Assembly (NCBI GenBank): GCA_003221515.1
Contig: QHSI01000028.1
Span: forward strand, 1 to 42,170
Direction: 5' to 3'
DNA: 42,170 nt
From: Candidatus Rokuibacteriota bacterium
Lineage (GTDB): Bacteria; Methylomirabilota; Methylomirabilia; Rokubacteriales; CSP1-6
Shown: piece by piece, positions 1 through 7,853 of the stretch
How positions within the stretch are numbered: the first letter of the stretch is position 1
Layout of the letters: the number at the start of each line of letters is the position of its first letter
The notes under the pieces: model-generated
Told to the model about the DNA's origin: nothing
Databases searched by the model: none
Seen by the model: the letters and a program-made list of their open reading frames with translations, nothing else
Translations under genes and position numbers: made by a program

Positions 1-636
1 TGCCCACACCTTCCGCGCGAGATCGAGCGTGTAGCTCGGGCCCAGCACCTGATCGGCGACGACGCGGAGCTTCTGGCCCTCCCGTCCCCGGCGCAGCATC
101 GTCTCGACGAAGTTTCCCCTGCCCTGGCCCGAGGTCGCGGCGATGCCGAAGAGGCCACAGACACGGAAGATCACCGTTCGCTCGCAGCGCTCGAGCGCCT
201 GCCGCTCGCCGGCGAGCTTCGACTCGCCATAGGCACTCTGCGGAGCGGGCGGATCGGACTCGAGATAGGGCGTGCGCTTGCGGCCGTCGAACACGTAGTC
301 GGTCGAGAAATGGACGAACGTCGCGCGGAGCGCCTGGCAGGCGGCCGCGACGGTGCCGACGGCCTCCGCGTTCAGCGCGAACGCCTGCGGCCGCTCGTCC
401 TCCGCGCGATCCACCAGGTTGTAGGCCGCGGTGTTGAGAACGTACGTCGGCCGCAGGTCGGCGAGCGTCGACCGCGCCCGGCGGGCGTCCAGGATGTCGA
501 TGTCGCGGGAGCTGAGGCCGATCAGATCGCCCGGCCGGTTGAAGGTCCTGGCGAGATCGAACCCGAGTTGGCCGGTGGCCCCGATCAGGACGAAGCGGTC
601 GCGGCGGCCGGTGTCCCGACCCGGTGGTTCAGCCAC
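1..636 (-). CDS. rmlD: dTDP-4-dehydrorhamnose reductase, C-terminus beyond window
   Basis: This is an NAD(P)-dependent short-chain reductase of the RmlD/RfbD type, which makes the last step of dTDP-L-rhamnose synthesis for surface polysaccharide. About 212 codons are visible and the C-terminal third lies beyond the left edge. The N-terminus shows the nucleotide-binding motif GATGQLG, followed by a substrate-region HFSTDYVFDG and the catalytic YGESK (Y-x3-K). The GTG at 636 is the best start because it precedes the first beta strand by about a dozen residues and overlaps the end of the response-regulator gene by 8 nt, suggesting coupling. A general NAD-dependent epimerase is the alternative, but HFSTDYVFDG favours RmlD. 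Confidence 0.85.
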   Translation of the reverse strand, partial: MAEPPGRDTGRRDRFVLIGATGQLGFDLARTFNRPGDLIGLSSRDIDILDARRARSTLADLRPTYVLNTAAYNLVDRAEDERPQAFALNAEAVGTVAAACQALRATFVHFSTDYVFDGRKRTPYLESDPPAPQSAYGESKLAGERQALERCERTVIFRVCGLFGIAATSGQGRGNFVETMLRRGREGQKLRVVADQVLGPSYTLDLARKVWA

Positions 637-1024
637 CGGCCGCTGAAGACCCGCTCGAGACCGCGAGGGCGACGAGGTGGTCGAGATGCCGGATGTCGAA
701 TGGCTTGGGGATGTACGCGAAGACTCCGCTTCCCAGCGCTTCGGCGGCCGCTCGGGTGTCGGCGTTGGCGGTGATCATGATGACGGGCACGTTCACGCCC
801 AGACCGCGGATCTGCTTCAGGAGCTCGAGGCCGCCCATCCGGGGCATGTGCATGTCGAGCAGGATCAGGTCGAACTGCCCGCGCAGCAGAACGATCAGCG
901 CTTCGGCGCCGTCCTTGGCGGATGAGGTCTCGTACGTGTCCGGGTGGCGGAATTGCCCGAAGAAGTCCTTCAGAACCTCGACGACGGGCGGCTCGTCGTC
1001 GACGATGAGGACGCGCTTGGTCAC
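629..1024 (-). CDS. stand-alone receiver-domain response regulator
   Basis: A CheY-like receiver domain of 131 residues with no output domain. The acidic pocket (D9, D10), the phosphoacceptor D57 in LILLDMHMP, the switch T85 and the conserved K107 in IPKPF are all present, so it should be phosphorylatable. It probably relays a signal by protein-protein contact. No histidine kinase is nearby; the downstream gene is rmlD, with which it overlaps, so a link to polysaccharide synthesis is possible but inferred. The GTG start follows a TATACT hexamer by 6 nt with no ribosome binding site, which points to a leaderless message. Confidence 0.92.
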   Translation of the reverse strand: MTKRVLIVDDEPPVVEVLKDFFGQFRHPDTYETSSAKDGAEALIVLLRGQFDLILLDMHMPRMGGLELLKQIRGLGVNVPVIMITANADTRAAAEALGSGVFAYIPKPFDIRHLDHLVALAVSSGSSAAGG

Positions 1025-1030
1025 GCAGGC

Positions 1031-1036
1031 AGTATA
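1031..1036 (-). promoter_or_regulatory. candidate -10 box (TATACT) of a leaderless gene
   Basis: TATACT on the reverse strand matches the sigma-70 -10 consensus at 5 of 6 positions and lies 6 nt before the GTG start of the response regulator. The first transcribed base would be at or within 1 nt of the start codon. No -35 box is clear. Confidence 0.45.
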
Positions 1037-1184
1037 TGACGGAACATCGGGAATTCACGCCGAGGTCGGCGTGAGTGTCGGGGAACTTTACGCCCGAGTC
1101 GAGCGCTGACGGCGGGTGCGCCAGAACTCCACGCGGCCCAAGCGCTTTGGACGTGGCACGGAAGATGTACGTCTATATCGGTTC

Positions 1185-1490
1185 ATGAGCGCAATCCCCG
1201 AGCGCCGGCGGCACCCGCGGATCCCCGTCTCGTGGGCCGTCCGCATCTCGGTGGACGACGAGACCATCCTCGGCCGGGCCGAGGACGCCAGTCGCAACGG
1301 GCTCTGGGTGACCGTCGCCCCGACGACCGCCCTGAAGCGCGGCAAGTCCTGCTGGATCGACATCCTCAGCGAGGAGATCGGCCGCTTCACGGTCGCGGGT
1401 GAGGTGCGCCACGTCGCCGGCCGGCGGGTCGGTCTGGAAACCACGCGTCCGGTACCGGTGGCGAGGCTCGAGAACGCCGAGAAAGACTGA
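1185..1490 (+). CDS. PilZ-domain protein
   Basis: A 101-residue single PilZ domain, the family that binds cyclic di-GMP and controls motility, biofilm or polysaccharide output. The N-terminal arginine cluster ERRRHPRIPV corresponds to the RxxxR motif, and DASRNGLWV corresponds to (D/N)xSxxG. An upstream in-frame ATG at 1116 would add 23 residues without homology; I prefer ATG 1185, directly before the arginine motif and 5 nt after TATATC. It stands alone between two reverse-strand genes. The GLW in place of the usual GxG/GxxF tail is slightly atypical, so ligand binding is likely but not certain. Confidence 0.85.
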   Translation: MSAIPERRRHPRIPVSWAVRISVDDETILGRAEDASRNGLWVTVAPTTALKRGKSCWIDILSEEIGRFTVAGEVRHVAGRRVGLETTRPVPVARLENAEKD

Positions 1491-1530
1491 AGGACCGCCG
1501 GCTGCGAGCGGTAAAGTCCCTCGACACCCG

Positions 1531-2454
1531 CTATAGCTTCGGAGCCAGGGCCGAGGCGAACAGCTCGAGCTGCTCCATCTCGTCGAACACCGGGTTCAGC
1601 ATCAGGAAGCCGACCCCCGCCCCGGTGATCTCGGACAGCCGCTCGACGCACTCGGCCGGCTCGCCCCACACCGACACCTCGGCGGCGAGCTCGGGCCGGC
1701 CGTAGAACGCGCCGAACCACTCGGCGAGCCTGCGCCCGGCGCGCGCGCGGTCGTGGTCCACCGCGATGTAGACGCGCTTGCCGAGCGGGAACCGCGCGGG
1801 ATCCTTCCCGCTCTCCTTGATCAGGCCGCGGAGCAGCTTGACCTCGTCGAGGAAGGCCTTCGTCGAGATGGAACCCGCGCCGATGAACGCGTCACCCAGC
1901 TCCACGGCGCGCCGGAGCGCGTTCGGGTGGTGGCCGCCGAACCAGAGCGGCGGGTGCGGCTTCTGCAGCGGCTTGGGCTCCATCGACACGTTCTGCAGCT
2001 TGTAGAACTCCCCGTCGAAGGCCACCCGCTCCTCGGTCCAGAGACGCTTCATGACGCGGAGGCCCTCGGCAAAGCGATCGGCACGCCGCGCCGACGTGAG
2101 GCCGAACGCCCCATAGATCCGCGGATTGCCGCCGAGGCCGACGCCGACGTCGAGCCGGCCGCCGCTCAGGTGGTCGAGCGTCGCGAGCGCCTTGGCCAGA
2201 TGGACCGGGCTTCGCAGCGCGGTGAGGAGCACGGCCGGTCCGAGCCGCAGCCGCTCGGTGCACGAGGCGGCGTAGGTGAGCAGCGTGACCGGCTCGAGGC
2301 TCCGGATCGATCCGAGGATCTGCTCGACGACCCACGCGCTCTCGAAGCCGAGGGCTTCGGCGCGCGCGAGGAATTTCTGGATCCCGCGCAGGTCGAACGC
2401 GCCGGACTGAATCGTCTGCGGAATCGCGACGCCGAGCCGCACGCGGCTGTTCAC
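1531..2454 (-). CDS. LLM class flavin-dependent oxidoreductase
   Basis: A 307-residue TIM-barrel enzyme of the bacterial luciferase-like monooxygenase superfamily, using FMN or F420. Typical family blocks are visible: the N-terminal GVAIPQT strand, LGPAVLLTALRSPVHLAKALATLD, GGRLDVGVGLGG, and FGGHHPNALRRAVELGD near the phosphate site. The substrate cannot be predicted. A second LLM gene at 14823 is only distantly similar. Its GTG start is 6 nt after TAGGAT inside TGCTAGGAT, with no Shine-Dalgarno sequence, so the mRNA may be leaderless. It is divergent from the amidohydrolase operon. Confidence 0.9.
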   Translation of the reverse strand: MNSRVRLGVAIPQTIQSGAFDLRGIQKFLARAEALGFESAWVVEQILGSIRSLEPVTLLTYAASCTERLRLGPAVLLTALRSPVHLAKALATLDHLSGGRLDVGVGLGGNPRIYGAFGLTSARRADRFAEGLRVMKRLWTEERVAFDGEFYKLQNVSMEPKPLQKPHPPLWFGGHHPNALRRAVELGDAFIGAGSISTKAFLDEVKLLRGLIKESGKDPARFPLGKRVYIAVDHDRARAGRRLAEWFGAFYGRPELAAEVSVWGEPAECVERLSEITGAGVGFLMLNPVFDEMEQLELFASALAPKL

Positions 2455-2460
2455 GGCCGA

Positions 2461-2469
2461 ATCCTAGCA
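2461..2469 (-). promoter_or_regulatory. candidate extended -10 (TGCTAGGAT), leaderless
   Basis: On the reverse strand TGC precedes TAGGAT, which gives an extended -10 form, and TAGGAT is 6 nt from the GTG of the LLM oxidoreductase. Several other genes in the window show the same GCTANNNT arrangement. Confidence 0.4.
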
Positions 2470-2480
2470 CAGGAGAGCGG

Positions 2481-2489
2481 TGGTATAGT
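2481..2489 (+). promoter_or_regulatory. candidate extended -10 (TGGTATAGT) of the amidohydrolase operon
   Basis: TGG followed by TATAGT (2484-2489) fits an extended -10. The leader would be about 43 nt and carries the ribosome binding site AGGAGAACGGA just before ATG 2539. No convincing -35 is seen. Confidence 0.4.
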
Positions 2490-2538
2490 TGCCGCTGCGG
2501 CGACGGCCGAGCCGTATCCCACGCCAGGAGAACGGAAA

Positions 2539-3711
2539 ATGAGGGGTCTGAAAGATACGATCGCTCGGGCGATCGACAATCTCGGCGACGATCTGGAAGC
2601 CCTCTCGCGCAAGATCCACGACAATCCCGAGCTCGGCTACCTCGAGGTGAAAGCCGCCGGCTGGCTCACCGAATTCCTCACCGGACAAGGATTCAAGGTC
2701 GAGCGCGGTGTCGGCGGCGTCGAGACCGCGTTCCGCGCGACCATCGAGACGGGCGACGGACCGACGATCGCCATCCTCTGCGAGTACGACGCGCTGCCGC
2801 AGATCGGCCACGCGTGCGGCCACAACGCGATCGCGACGGCGGGCGTGGGCGCTGGCGCCGGGCTGGCGGCCGTGCGCGACAAGCTGCCGACGGGACGCTT
2901 GCACGTCATCGGCACGCCGGCCGAGGAGGGCGGCGGCGGCAAGGTGAAGCTGATCCAGGCCGGCGTCTTCCGCGACGTCGACGCCGCGATGATGTGTCAC
3001 GGCTTCGACCAGTGGGCCGGGCACATGGATCTGCTGGGCATCGTGCGGGTGGGCTTCGAGTTCGCCGGCAAGGCGGCGCACGCCGCCGCCGATCCGTGGG
3101 AGGGCGTCAACGCGCTCGACGCGGCGATCCAGACCTACAACAACGTCAGCATGCTCCGCCAGCAGGTGCGCCCCGATTCGCGCATCCACGGCATCATCAC
3201 CCACGGCGGCGCGGCGCCGAACATCATCCCGGAGTTCGCGGCCGCAACCTTCTACGTGCGCGCGCTCAATCTCGACTACATGTGGGAGATCCACAAGCGC
3301 GTGATCGCCTGCGCCGAGGGCGCCGCGAAGTCGACCGGCTGCGGTCTCAAGGTGATTCGGAGCGACGACACGGTGTACGAGACGATGAAGCGGAACGAGA
3401 CGCTGCTCGGCGCCTTCCGCGCCAACATGCAAGCGCTCGGCATCACCGAGGGACCGCCGCTCGGCGACCGCCTCGGCTCGTCGGACGTCGGCAACGTGAG
3501 CCAGGTGATCCCGACGATCCAGCCGATGATGAAGATCGCGCCGGCGGGCACGCCGATCCACTCCCGCGCCTTCGAGGCGGCGGCGGTGAGCCCTATCGCG
3601 CGCGAGGGCACGTTGAACGCCGCGAAGGCGATGGCGATGACGACGCTCGATCTGCTGGCCGAGCCCGCGCTGGTCAAGCGGGCGCAGGACGAGTTCCGGA
3701 GGGCGAAGTGA
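2539..3711 (+). CDS. M20 family amidohydrolase, first paralogue
   Basis: A 390-residue M20/PabB-type metal-dependent amidohydrolase, related to aminoacylase, indole-acetyl-amino-acid hydrolase and p-aminobenzoyl-glutamate hydrolase (AbgB-like). The metal site is seen in HACGHN (C93, H95), the catalytic acid pair in PAEEG (E129, E130) and a further ligand in MMCHGF (H154); the dimerisation lid follows. It would hydrolyse an N-acyl or peptide-like amide, substrate unknown. The ATG at 2539 has a good AGGAG site 8 nt upstream. It overlaps the second paralogue by 4 nt (GTGA). No signal peptide is seen, so it acts in the cytoplasm. Confidence 0.92.
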   Translation: MRGLKDTIARAIDNLGDDLEALSRKIHDNPELGYLEVKAAGWLTEFLTGQGFKVERGVGGVETAFRATIETGDGPTIAILCEYDALPQIGHACGHNAIATAGVGAGAGLAAVRDKLPTGRLHVIGTPAEEGGGGKVKLIQAGVFRDVDAAMMCHGFDQWAGHMDLLGIVRVGFEFAGKAAHAAADPWEGVNALDAAIQTYNNVSMLRQQVRPDSRIHGIITHGGAAPNIIPEFAAATFYVRALNLDYMWEIHKRVIACAEGAAKSTGCGLKVIRSDDTVYETMKRNETLLGAFRANMQALGITEGPPLGDRLGSSDVGNVSQVIPTIQPMMKIAPAGTPIHSRAFEAAAVSPIAREGTLNAAKAMAMTTLDLLAEPALVKRAQDEFRRAK

Positions 3712-4889
3712 GCGCGCCGGTCGACGTCAAACAGAAGGTGGCCGGCGCGGTCGATCGTCTCGCCGACTCGCTCGAGGCGCTCTCCCACCGGATCCACGAC
3801 ACTCCCGAGCTCTGCTTCAAGGAAGAGAAGGCGCACGGCTGGCTCACCGAGTTCCTCGAGAAGCACGGCGCCCAGGTCGAGCGCGGCGTCGGCGGGTTGC
3901 CGACGGCGTTCCGCGCCACGATCAGGGGGACGGGACCGGGGCCGACGATCGCGATCATGGCCGAGTACGACGCGCTGCCCGGGATCGGCCACGCGTGCGG
4001 CCACAACGTGATCGCGACGGCCGGCGCGGGCGCCGGCGCCGCGCTGGCCCAGGCGCTCGGCCGACTCCCGTTCGCGGGGCGCATCCAGGTCATCGGCACG
4101 CCGGCCGAAGAGGGCGGCGCGGGCAAGGTGCGGCTCATGGAGGCCGGCGTCTTCGAGGGCGTGGACGCCGCGATGATGGTCCACGGCCGCGGCGGGACGC
4201 AGGTGTGGCGACCGTCGCTCGGCATCATCAAGGTCAAGGCGGAGTTCTACGGCAAGGCGACGCACGCGTCGTCGTGGCCGTGGCGGGGCGTGAACGCGCT
4301 CAACGCGGTGATCCAGCTCTTCGTGGGGCTCGACCAGATGCGCCAGCAGATCCGCCCGGACGCCCGCATCCACGGGATCATCGTCAAGGGCGGCGAGCAG
4401 CCGAACATCATCCCCGAGTACACGCGGGCCGACTTCTATCTGCGCGCGCTGACCAAAGACTACTGCCAGGAGCTGCTGCGGCGATTCCGTGGCTGCGCCG
4501 AAGGCGCGGCGGCCGCCACCGGCTGCCGGGTCGAGGTGACCGCTGAGCCGACGATCCACGATCCGCTCAAGGCCAACATGACGATGGCGTCCGTCTTCGA
4601 GAAGAACCTGGCGTTCATCGACTTCCCGGTGGACCCGGACGACGGCGAGGCCGGCTATGGCTCGACCGACTGTGGCAATGTGAGCCAGGCCCTGCCGACG
4701 ATCCACCCGTATATCCGAATCTCCCCCGACGGCGTGCCCGGACACTCCCGCGAGTTCGCCGAGTGGGCCCGCTCGCCGATGGCGCGCGCCGGCATGGTCG
4801 CGGGCGCCAAAGCGCTGGCGTTGACCGCGCTCGACCTGCTCGCGGCCCCCGACCAGCTCGCCGCCGCGAAGGAAGAATTCAAACGATGA
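3708..4889 (+). CDS. M20 family amidohydrolase, second paralogue
   Basis: A 393-residue enzyme clearly related to its upstream neighbour over the whole length (the same HACGHN, PAEEGG and HGI(I/T) blocks), so the pair arose by tandem duplication and then diverged. The GTG start at 3708 lies inside the stop of the first gene with GGAGGG upstream, indicating translational coupling. Differences sit mainly in the lid and in the region after the EE pair, where MMVHGRGG replaces MMCHGFDQ, so the two may differ in substrate or form a heteromer. It overlaps the cupredoxin gene by ATGA. Confidence 0.92.
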   Translation: MSAPVDVKQKVAGAVDRLADSLEALSHRIHDTPELCFKEEKAHGWLTEFLEKHGAQVERGVGGLPTAFRATIRGTGPGPTIAIMAEYDALPGIGHACGHNVIATAGAGAGAALAQALGRLPFAGRIQVIGTPAEEGGAGKVRLMEAGVFEGVDAAMMVHGRGGTQVWRPSLGIIKVKAEFYGKATHASSWPWRGVNALNAVIQLFVGLDQMRQQIRPDARIHGIIVKGGEQPNIIPEYTRADFYLRALTKDYCQELLRRFRGCAEGAAAATGCRVEVTAEPTIHDPLKANMTMASVFEKNLAFIDFPVDPDDGEAGYGSTDCGNVSQALPTIHPYIRISPDGVPGHSREFAEWARSPMARAGMVAGAKALALTALDLLAAPDQLAAAKEEFKR

Positions 4890-5230
4890 GGATCCTGGCG
4901 ATCGCCCTCGGGGTGCTCCTGCTCGCGGGCGCCGCGACGCAGGCGGGCGAGATCTCGCTCCGCATCGTCAACGTCGTCACGCCGCAGGACGTGAAGATCT
5001 GGGAGCCGACCTCGATCGCGGCCAAGAAGGGCGACAGCGTCACGCTCCAGCTCATCAACCGTCACGCCGACGAGCACGGCTTCGAGATCGCCGCGTTCAG
5101 CGTCAAGGAAGTCGTGGGGGGCGAGACGACCTCGACGGTCAAGTTCACCGCGGACAAGGCGGGAATCTTCCCGATCAAGTGTCAGCTGCACCCGGCCCAC
5201 GTGGTCGGCCAGCTGCTCGTTCTCGAGTAG
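4886..5230 (+). CDS. secreted cupredoxin-domain protein
   Basis: A 114-residue protein with a signal peptide (residues 1-20, ending AATQA) followed by a cupredoxin fold. Likely type-1 copper ligands are H64 (DEHGFEI), C99 and H102 or H105 (KCQLHPAH). The C-terminal Cys-x2-His-x2-His loop is like plastocyanin-type and nitrous-oxide-reductase-like small copper proteins. The methionine axial ligand is not evident; a glutamine (GQLL) takes that place, as in stellacyanin-like proteins. It overlaps the amidohydrolase gene by 4 nt and is followed 6 nt later by a cytochrome, so it probably carries electrons in the periplasm. Confidence 0.85.
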   Translation: MRILAIALGVLLLAGAATQAGEISLRIVNVVTPQDVKIWEPTSIAAKKGDSVTLQLINRHADEHGFEIAAFSVKEVVGGETTSTVKFTADKAGIFPIKCQLHPAHVVGQLLVLE

Positions 5231-5236
5231 CGTTCA

Positions 5237-6013
5237 GTGGCGGCGCGCCCGGGGGCGTTCGCCCTGCTGGGCGCCGGCCTCGCGCTCGTGCTGGCGGCCG
5301 GCGCCGCGGGGCAGGACACCGACCCCTCGGTGGGCGCCGCGGTGTTCCGCGATAACTGCGCGGTCTGTCACGGGCCGACGGGCGACGGCCAGGGCATGGC
5401 CACGCACCACTTCAAGAGCGTCCCGCGTGACCTCACCAAGGGCCGCTTCAAGTTCCGCTCGACCGCCTCGGGCCAGGTTCCGACCGACGCCGATCTCGCG
5501 CGAACCATCACGCGCGGCGTTCCCTCGACCGGGATGGTGCCCCAGGACCATCTGACCGACGCCGAGCTGCGGGCGGTCATCGCGTTCGTCAAGAGTCTCT
5601 CGCGGCGCTTTGCCGAGAGCCCATCGCCCCGGATCCTTCCCTTGCCGCCGGCGCCGACGCCGACGGTCGAGCGGGTTGCCCGCGGCGCCCAGGCGTACGT
5701 GAAGGGCGAGTGCGCCGAGTGCCACGGCAAAGGGGCTCGAGGGGACGGACCGTCGGCGAAGGACCTCTCGATCAAGCCGACGGACCTGACGCGGCGCCCG
5801 TTCAAGAGCGGCCCGGCTGCGGACGACATCGTCCGCACGCTGATGACCGGGCTCGACGGCACGCCGATGCCCTCGTACTACCAGGTGCTCGAGGACGACG
5901 AGCTCTGGGACCTCGCCTACTGGATCGGCGCGATCGGCGGGCCGCCCCAGACCACGGACGACGAGCGCGCCGGCTGGCACGTCGAGCGGATGCACCAGCG
6001 GCGCGGTCGCTAA
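5237..6013 (+). CDS. periplasmic diheme cytochrome c
   Basis: A 258-residue protein with an N-terminal signal peptide (about 25 residues) and two class-I cytochrome c domains. The heme sites are CAVCH (C41-H45) and CAECH (C159-H163); candidate axial methionines follow each domain (GMVP near residue 100, and TPMPS in the second half). A proline-rich linker (residues 129-143) joins them. It is the last gene of the operon with the cupredoxin, from which it is separated by 6 nt with a GTG start. Its 3' end overlaps the convergent thioesterase by 4 nt. The electron partner is unknown. Confidence 0.9.
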   Translation: MAARPGAFALLGAGLALVLAAGAAGQDTDPSVGAAVFRDNCAVCHGPTGDGQGMATHHFKSVPRDLTKGRFKFRSTASGQVPTDADLARTITRGVPSTGMVPQDHLTDAELRAVIAFVKSLSRRFAESPSPRILPLPPAPTPTVERVARGAQAYVKGECAECHGKGARGDGPSAKDLSIKPTDLTRRPFKSGPAADDIVRTLMTGLDGTPMPSYYQVLEDDELWDLAYWIGAIGGPPQTTDDERAGWHVERMHQRRGR

Positions 6014-6432
6014 CGAGAGGGCCGGGCGTACGTCAACGAGTGGTGCGTCAGCAGCCTCCCGCTCCTGCTGAAGCTCTCGGCAACGCCGTACACGAGACGC
6101 CCGCCGAGCTTCACGACCCGCGCGGTGCAGCGGAACGGCTCGCGCCGCGCGGGGCCGAGGAACGCGCTGGTCATCCCCGCCGTGACCGAGCCATCCCGGG
6201 CGCCCAGGCGGGTCATGATCGCCAGCCACATCGCGACGTCGGCGGCCGCCATGAACACCTGGCCGCTCACGATTCCGCCCGGCCGCTCGAAGAGTGCCTG
6301 GAACGGCACCTCGAGGGTGCATCGGCCGTCGGCGATCGAGTGGAGCCGGAATCCGTACGCCCGCGTGAACCCAACGTCATCCAGGATGCGCTGGAGCTCG
6401 GCCTTCGTGGCGGCGAGCGCCATCGCCGTCAT
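6010..6432 (-). CDS. PaaI-type hotdog thioesterase
   Basis: A 140-residue single hotdog domain of the PaaI/acyl-CoA thioesterase group. GGIVSGQVFMAAADVAMW is the central helix block, with S in place of the usual catalytic Asp/Asn region HGG, and ITRLG...VTAGMTSAFLGPA is the beta-sheet core. I chose ATG 6432 because it overlaps the DinB stop as ATGA. It probably hydrolyses an acyl thioester, perhaps an aromatic acyl-CoA. It is the last gene of the TetR-DinB-thioesterase unit. Confidence 0.8.
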   Translation of the reverse strand: MTAMALAATKAELQRILDDVGFTRAYGFRLHSIADGRCTLEVPFQALFERPGGIVSGQVFMAAADVAMWLAIMTRLGARDGSVTAGMTSAFLGPARREPFRCTARVVKLGGRLVYGVAESFSRSGRLLTHHSLTYARPSR

Positions 6433-7010
6433 CGATCCATCGCGGCCCGCACCTTCTTCACCTGCTTGAGGTGGTCCAGCACGTGCAGCCGCCACGTGAT
6501 TGCGTACGCCTTCCAGTCGAGCTCCTCGACCCAGTGCAGCGGAACGACCTTGCCGTCATCGTCCGTCACGTTGACGACCATCACCAGCGGCGCCCGGGCT
6601 TCGGTGGTGAACTCGGGGTGAACCGCGGCGAGCGTCCGGAGAATCTCACCGTGAATGCGCCCGAGCTCCGCCAGGAGCCAGGGCCATGGACGGTGGAGCG
6701 GCGCCTTGGACTGCAGACTCGCCGGGATCGCCTCGCCCGGCGGGCGAGTGCCGGCCAGCAGGCACCAGAGCTCGTCCAGGCCGGGACGGTGAGTCTCGAC
6801 GAGATGATCCACGACTTCCTGGATCGACCACTCGCCCGGGAACGCGCGCCGGGCGACCGTCGAGGCCGGGAGCGGCCCGAGGAACGCGTGGAGCGCGCTG
6901 AACGACTCGGCGATCCGCTCGTGGATGGTCGCGGCCGGCGTCAGGGTGCCCCTCACCTTGAAGTACTCGCGGGCCTTCGCCTTGGTCGCTGCGACGACGT
7001 CCTGATTCAT
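6429..7010 (-). CDS. DinB-family four-helix protein
   Basis: A 193-residue DinB/YfiT-like four-helix bundle, a family that often binds a metal with three histidines and includes thiol-dependent transferases. Candidate ligands are the His in VVDHLVETH and the pair HVLDH near the C-terminus. EWSIQEVVDHL is the typical DinB signature of the second helix. It starts at ATG 7010, inside the stop of the TetR gene (ATGA), so translation is coupled. The function within this stress- or xenobiotic-type operon is unknown. Confidence 0.85.
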   Translation of the reverse strand: MNQDVVAATKAKAREYFKVRGTLTPAATIHERIAESFSALHAFLGPLPASTVARRAFPGEWSIQEVVDHLVETHRPGLDELWCLLAGTRPPGEAIPASLQSKAPLHRPWPWLLAELGRIHGEILRTLAAVHPEFTTEARAPLVMVVNVTDDDGKVVPLHWVEELDWKAYAITWRLHVLDHLKQVKKVRAAMDR

Positions 7011-7615
7011 GAAACCTCCCGCGTCAGGTAGCGCATCACGGCCTCCGTGCAGAAGCGCGTCGCCTCGGCGACGCTGAACGCGGTCGCGTCGAACGCGAGC
7101 TGGAGCGAGACGCCGTCGACCAGTCCGAGGACCACGGCGGCGGCGCGCCGGCCGTCGGTGTGGCGGAAGGTTCCGGCCCGCACGCCCTGCACGACGACGG
7201 CGCCGATCAGCCGGCGCATCCGCTCGTAGAGGGCCGCGTTGATCTCGCGCAGGCGCCGGTCGTGCATCATCTCGCCCCAGAACTCGACGAACACGATCCA
7301 GAAGGCGCGCTCCTCGACCGCCAGCCGCAGGCACGCCGCCACCAGTGCCCGGAGCCGCGTCTTCGCGTCCTTGCCGCCGCGGGCCTGCGCCGCCGCCACC
7401 CGCCGGTCCAGATCGGCCGTCACCGTCTCGAGCGCGGCCACGAGGATCGCGCGCTTGTCGGCGAAGTAGTAGTGCAGGATCCCCTGGCTCACCCCGGCCT
7501 CACGCGCGACCTTTTTCATGGTGAGCCCCGTGTACCCATCGCGCGCCAGACACCGGATCGTCGCCCTGACGATCGCAGTCCGCCGAAGCGGCGCCACGCC
7601 CCGCTTGGGGCTCAT
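7007..7615 (-). CDS. TetR/AcrR family repressor
   Basis: A 202-residue repressor with an N-terminal helix-turn-helix (about residues 12-58, core VAREAGVSQGILHYYF) and a ligand-binding C-terminal domain of BetI-like type. It heads the three-gene reverse-strand operon and very likely regulates itself: a near-perfect palindrome overlaps the probable -10 region about 35-50 nt before its start codon. The ligand is unknown, but the linked thioesterase and DinB protein suggest an acyl or xenobiotic compound. Confidence 0.92.
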   Translation of the reverse strand: MSPKRGVAPLRRTAIVRATIRCLARDGYTGLTMKKVAREAGVSQGILHYYFADKRAILVAALETVTADLDRRVAAAQARGGKDAKTRLRALVAACLRLAVEERAFWIVFVEFWGEMMHDRRLREINAALYERMRRLIGAVVVQGVRAGTFRHTDGRRAAAVVLGLVDGVSLQLAFDATAFSVAEATRFCTEAVMRYLTREVS

Positions 7616-7649
7616 CCACCCGCCTCGCTCACGTACTCATTCTTTCTTG

Positions 7650-7667
7650 ATTGGCCGACCAATTATC
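7650..7667 (-). promoter_or_regulatory. TetR operator palindrome overlapping a -10 box
   Basis: ATTGGCCGACCAAT (7650-7663) is symmetric at 12 of 14 positions. On the reverse strand GATAAT (7667-7662) is a 5-of-6 match to a -10 box and overlaps one half of the palindrome. Binding there would block transcription of the TetR operon. The AT content of this spot contrasts with the GC-rich surroundings. Confidence 0.55.
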
Positions 7668-7730
7668 TTTCCACGCCGGGTCGACGTCAAGCAACGCCGT
7701 CAGAAGAGTTTTAAGGTATCCAAGCGCGGG

Positions 7731-7853
7731 CCGGGGGCCGAGAGAGGCCCAGATGCGAGGCGCCGCCCGAAGGCGGCGCGCGAGCGTACTTCGAGTACGT
7801 GAGCGTGCCGCCGAGGGCGGCAACGAAGCAGATGGGCCTCTATCGGCCCCCGG
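7731..7853. repeat. multi-branched inverted repeat (cloverleaf-like)
   Basis: Outer arms 7731-7751 and 7833-7853 pair over 21 positions with one mismatch (7742/7842). They enclose three perfect small hairpins: 7760-7767 with 7772-7779 (loop CGAA), 7785-7790 with 7794-7799 (loop TCG), and 7806-7812 with 7816-7822 (loop GAG). The right outer arm covers the last codons and stop of the ThyX-like gene. The design looks like a mobile repetitive extragenic element or a structured 3' RNA; only one copy is in the window. Confidence 0.75.

Noticed and set aside
2464-3561. Long reverse-strand frame opposite the first amidohydrolase
   Set aside because: Arg/Asp/His-rich shadow typical of high-GC antisense; all conserved motifs are on the forward strand.
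3276-4745. 489-codon reverse frame opposite the amidohydrolases
   Set aside because: Same antisense artefact; it crosses two real genes and has no recognisable domain.
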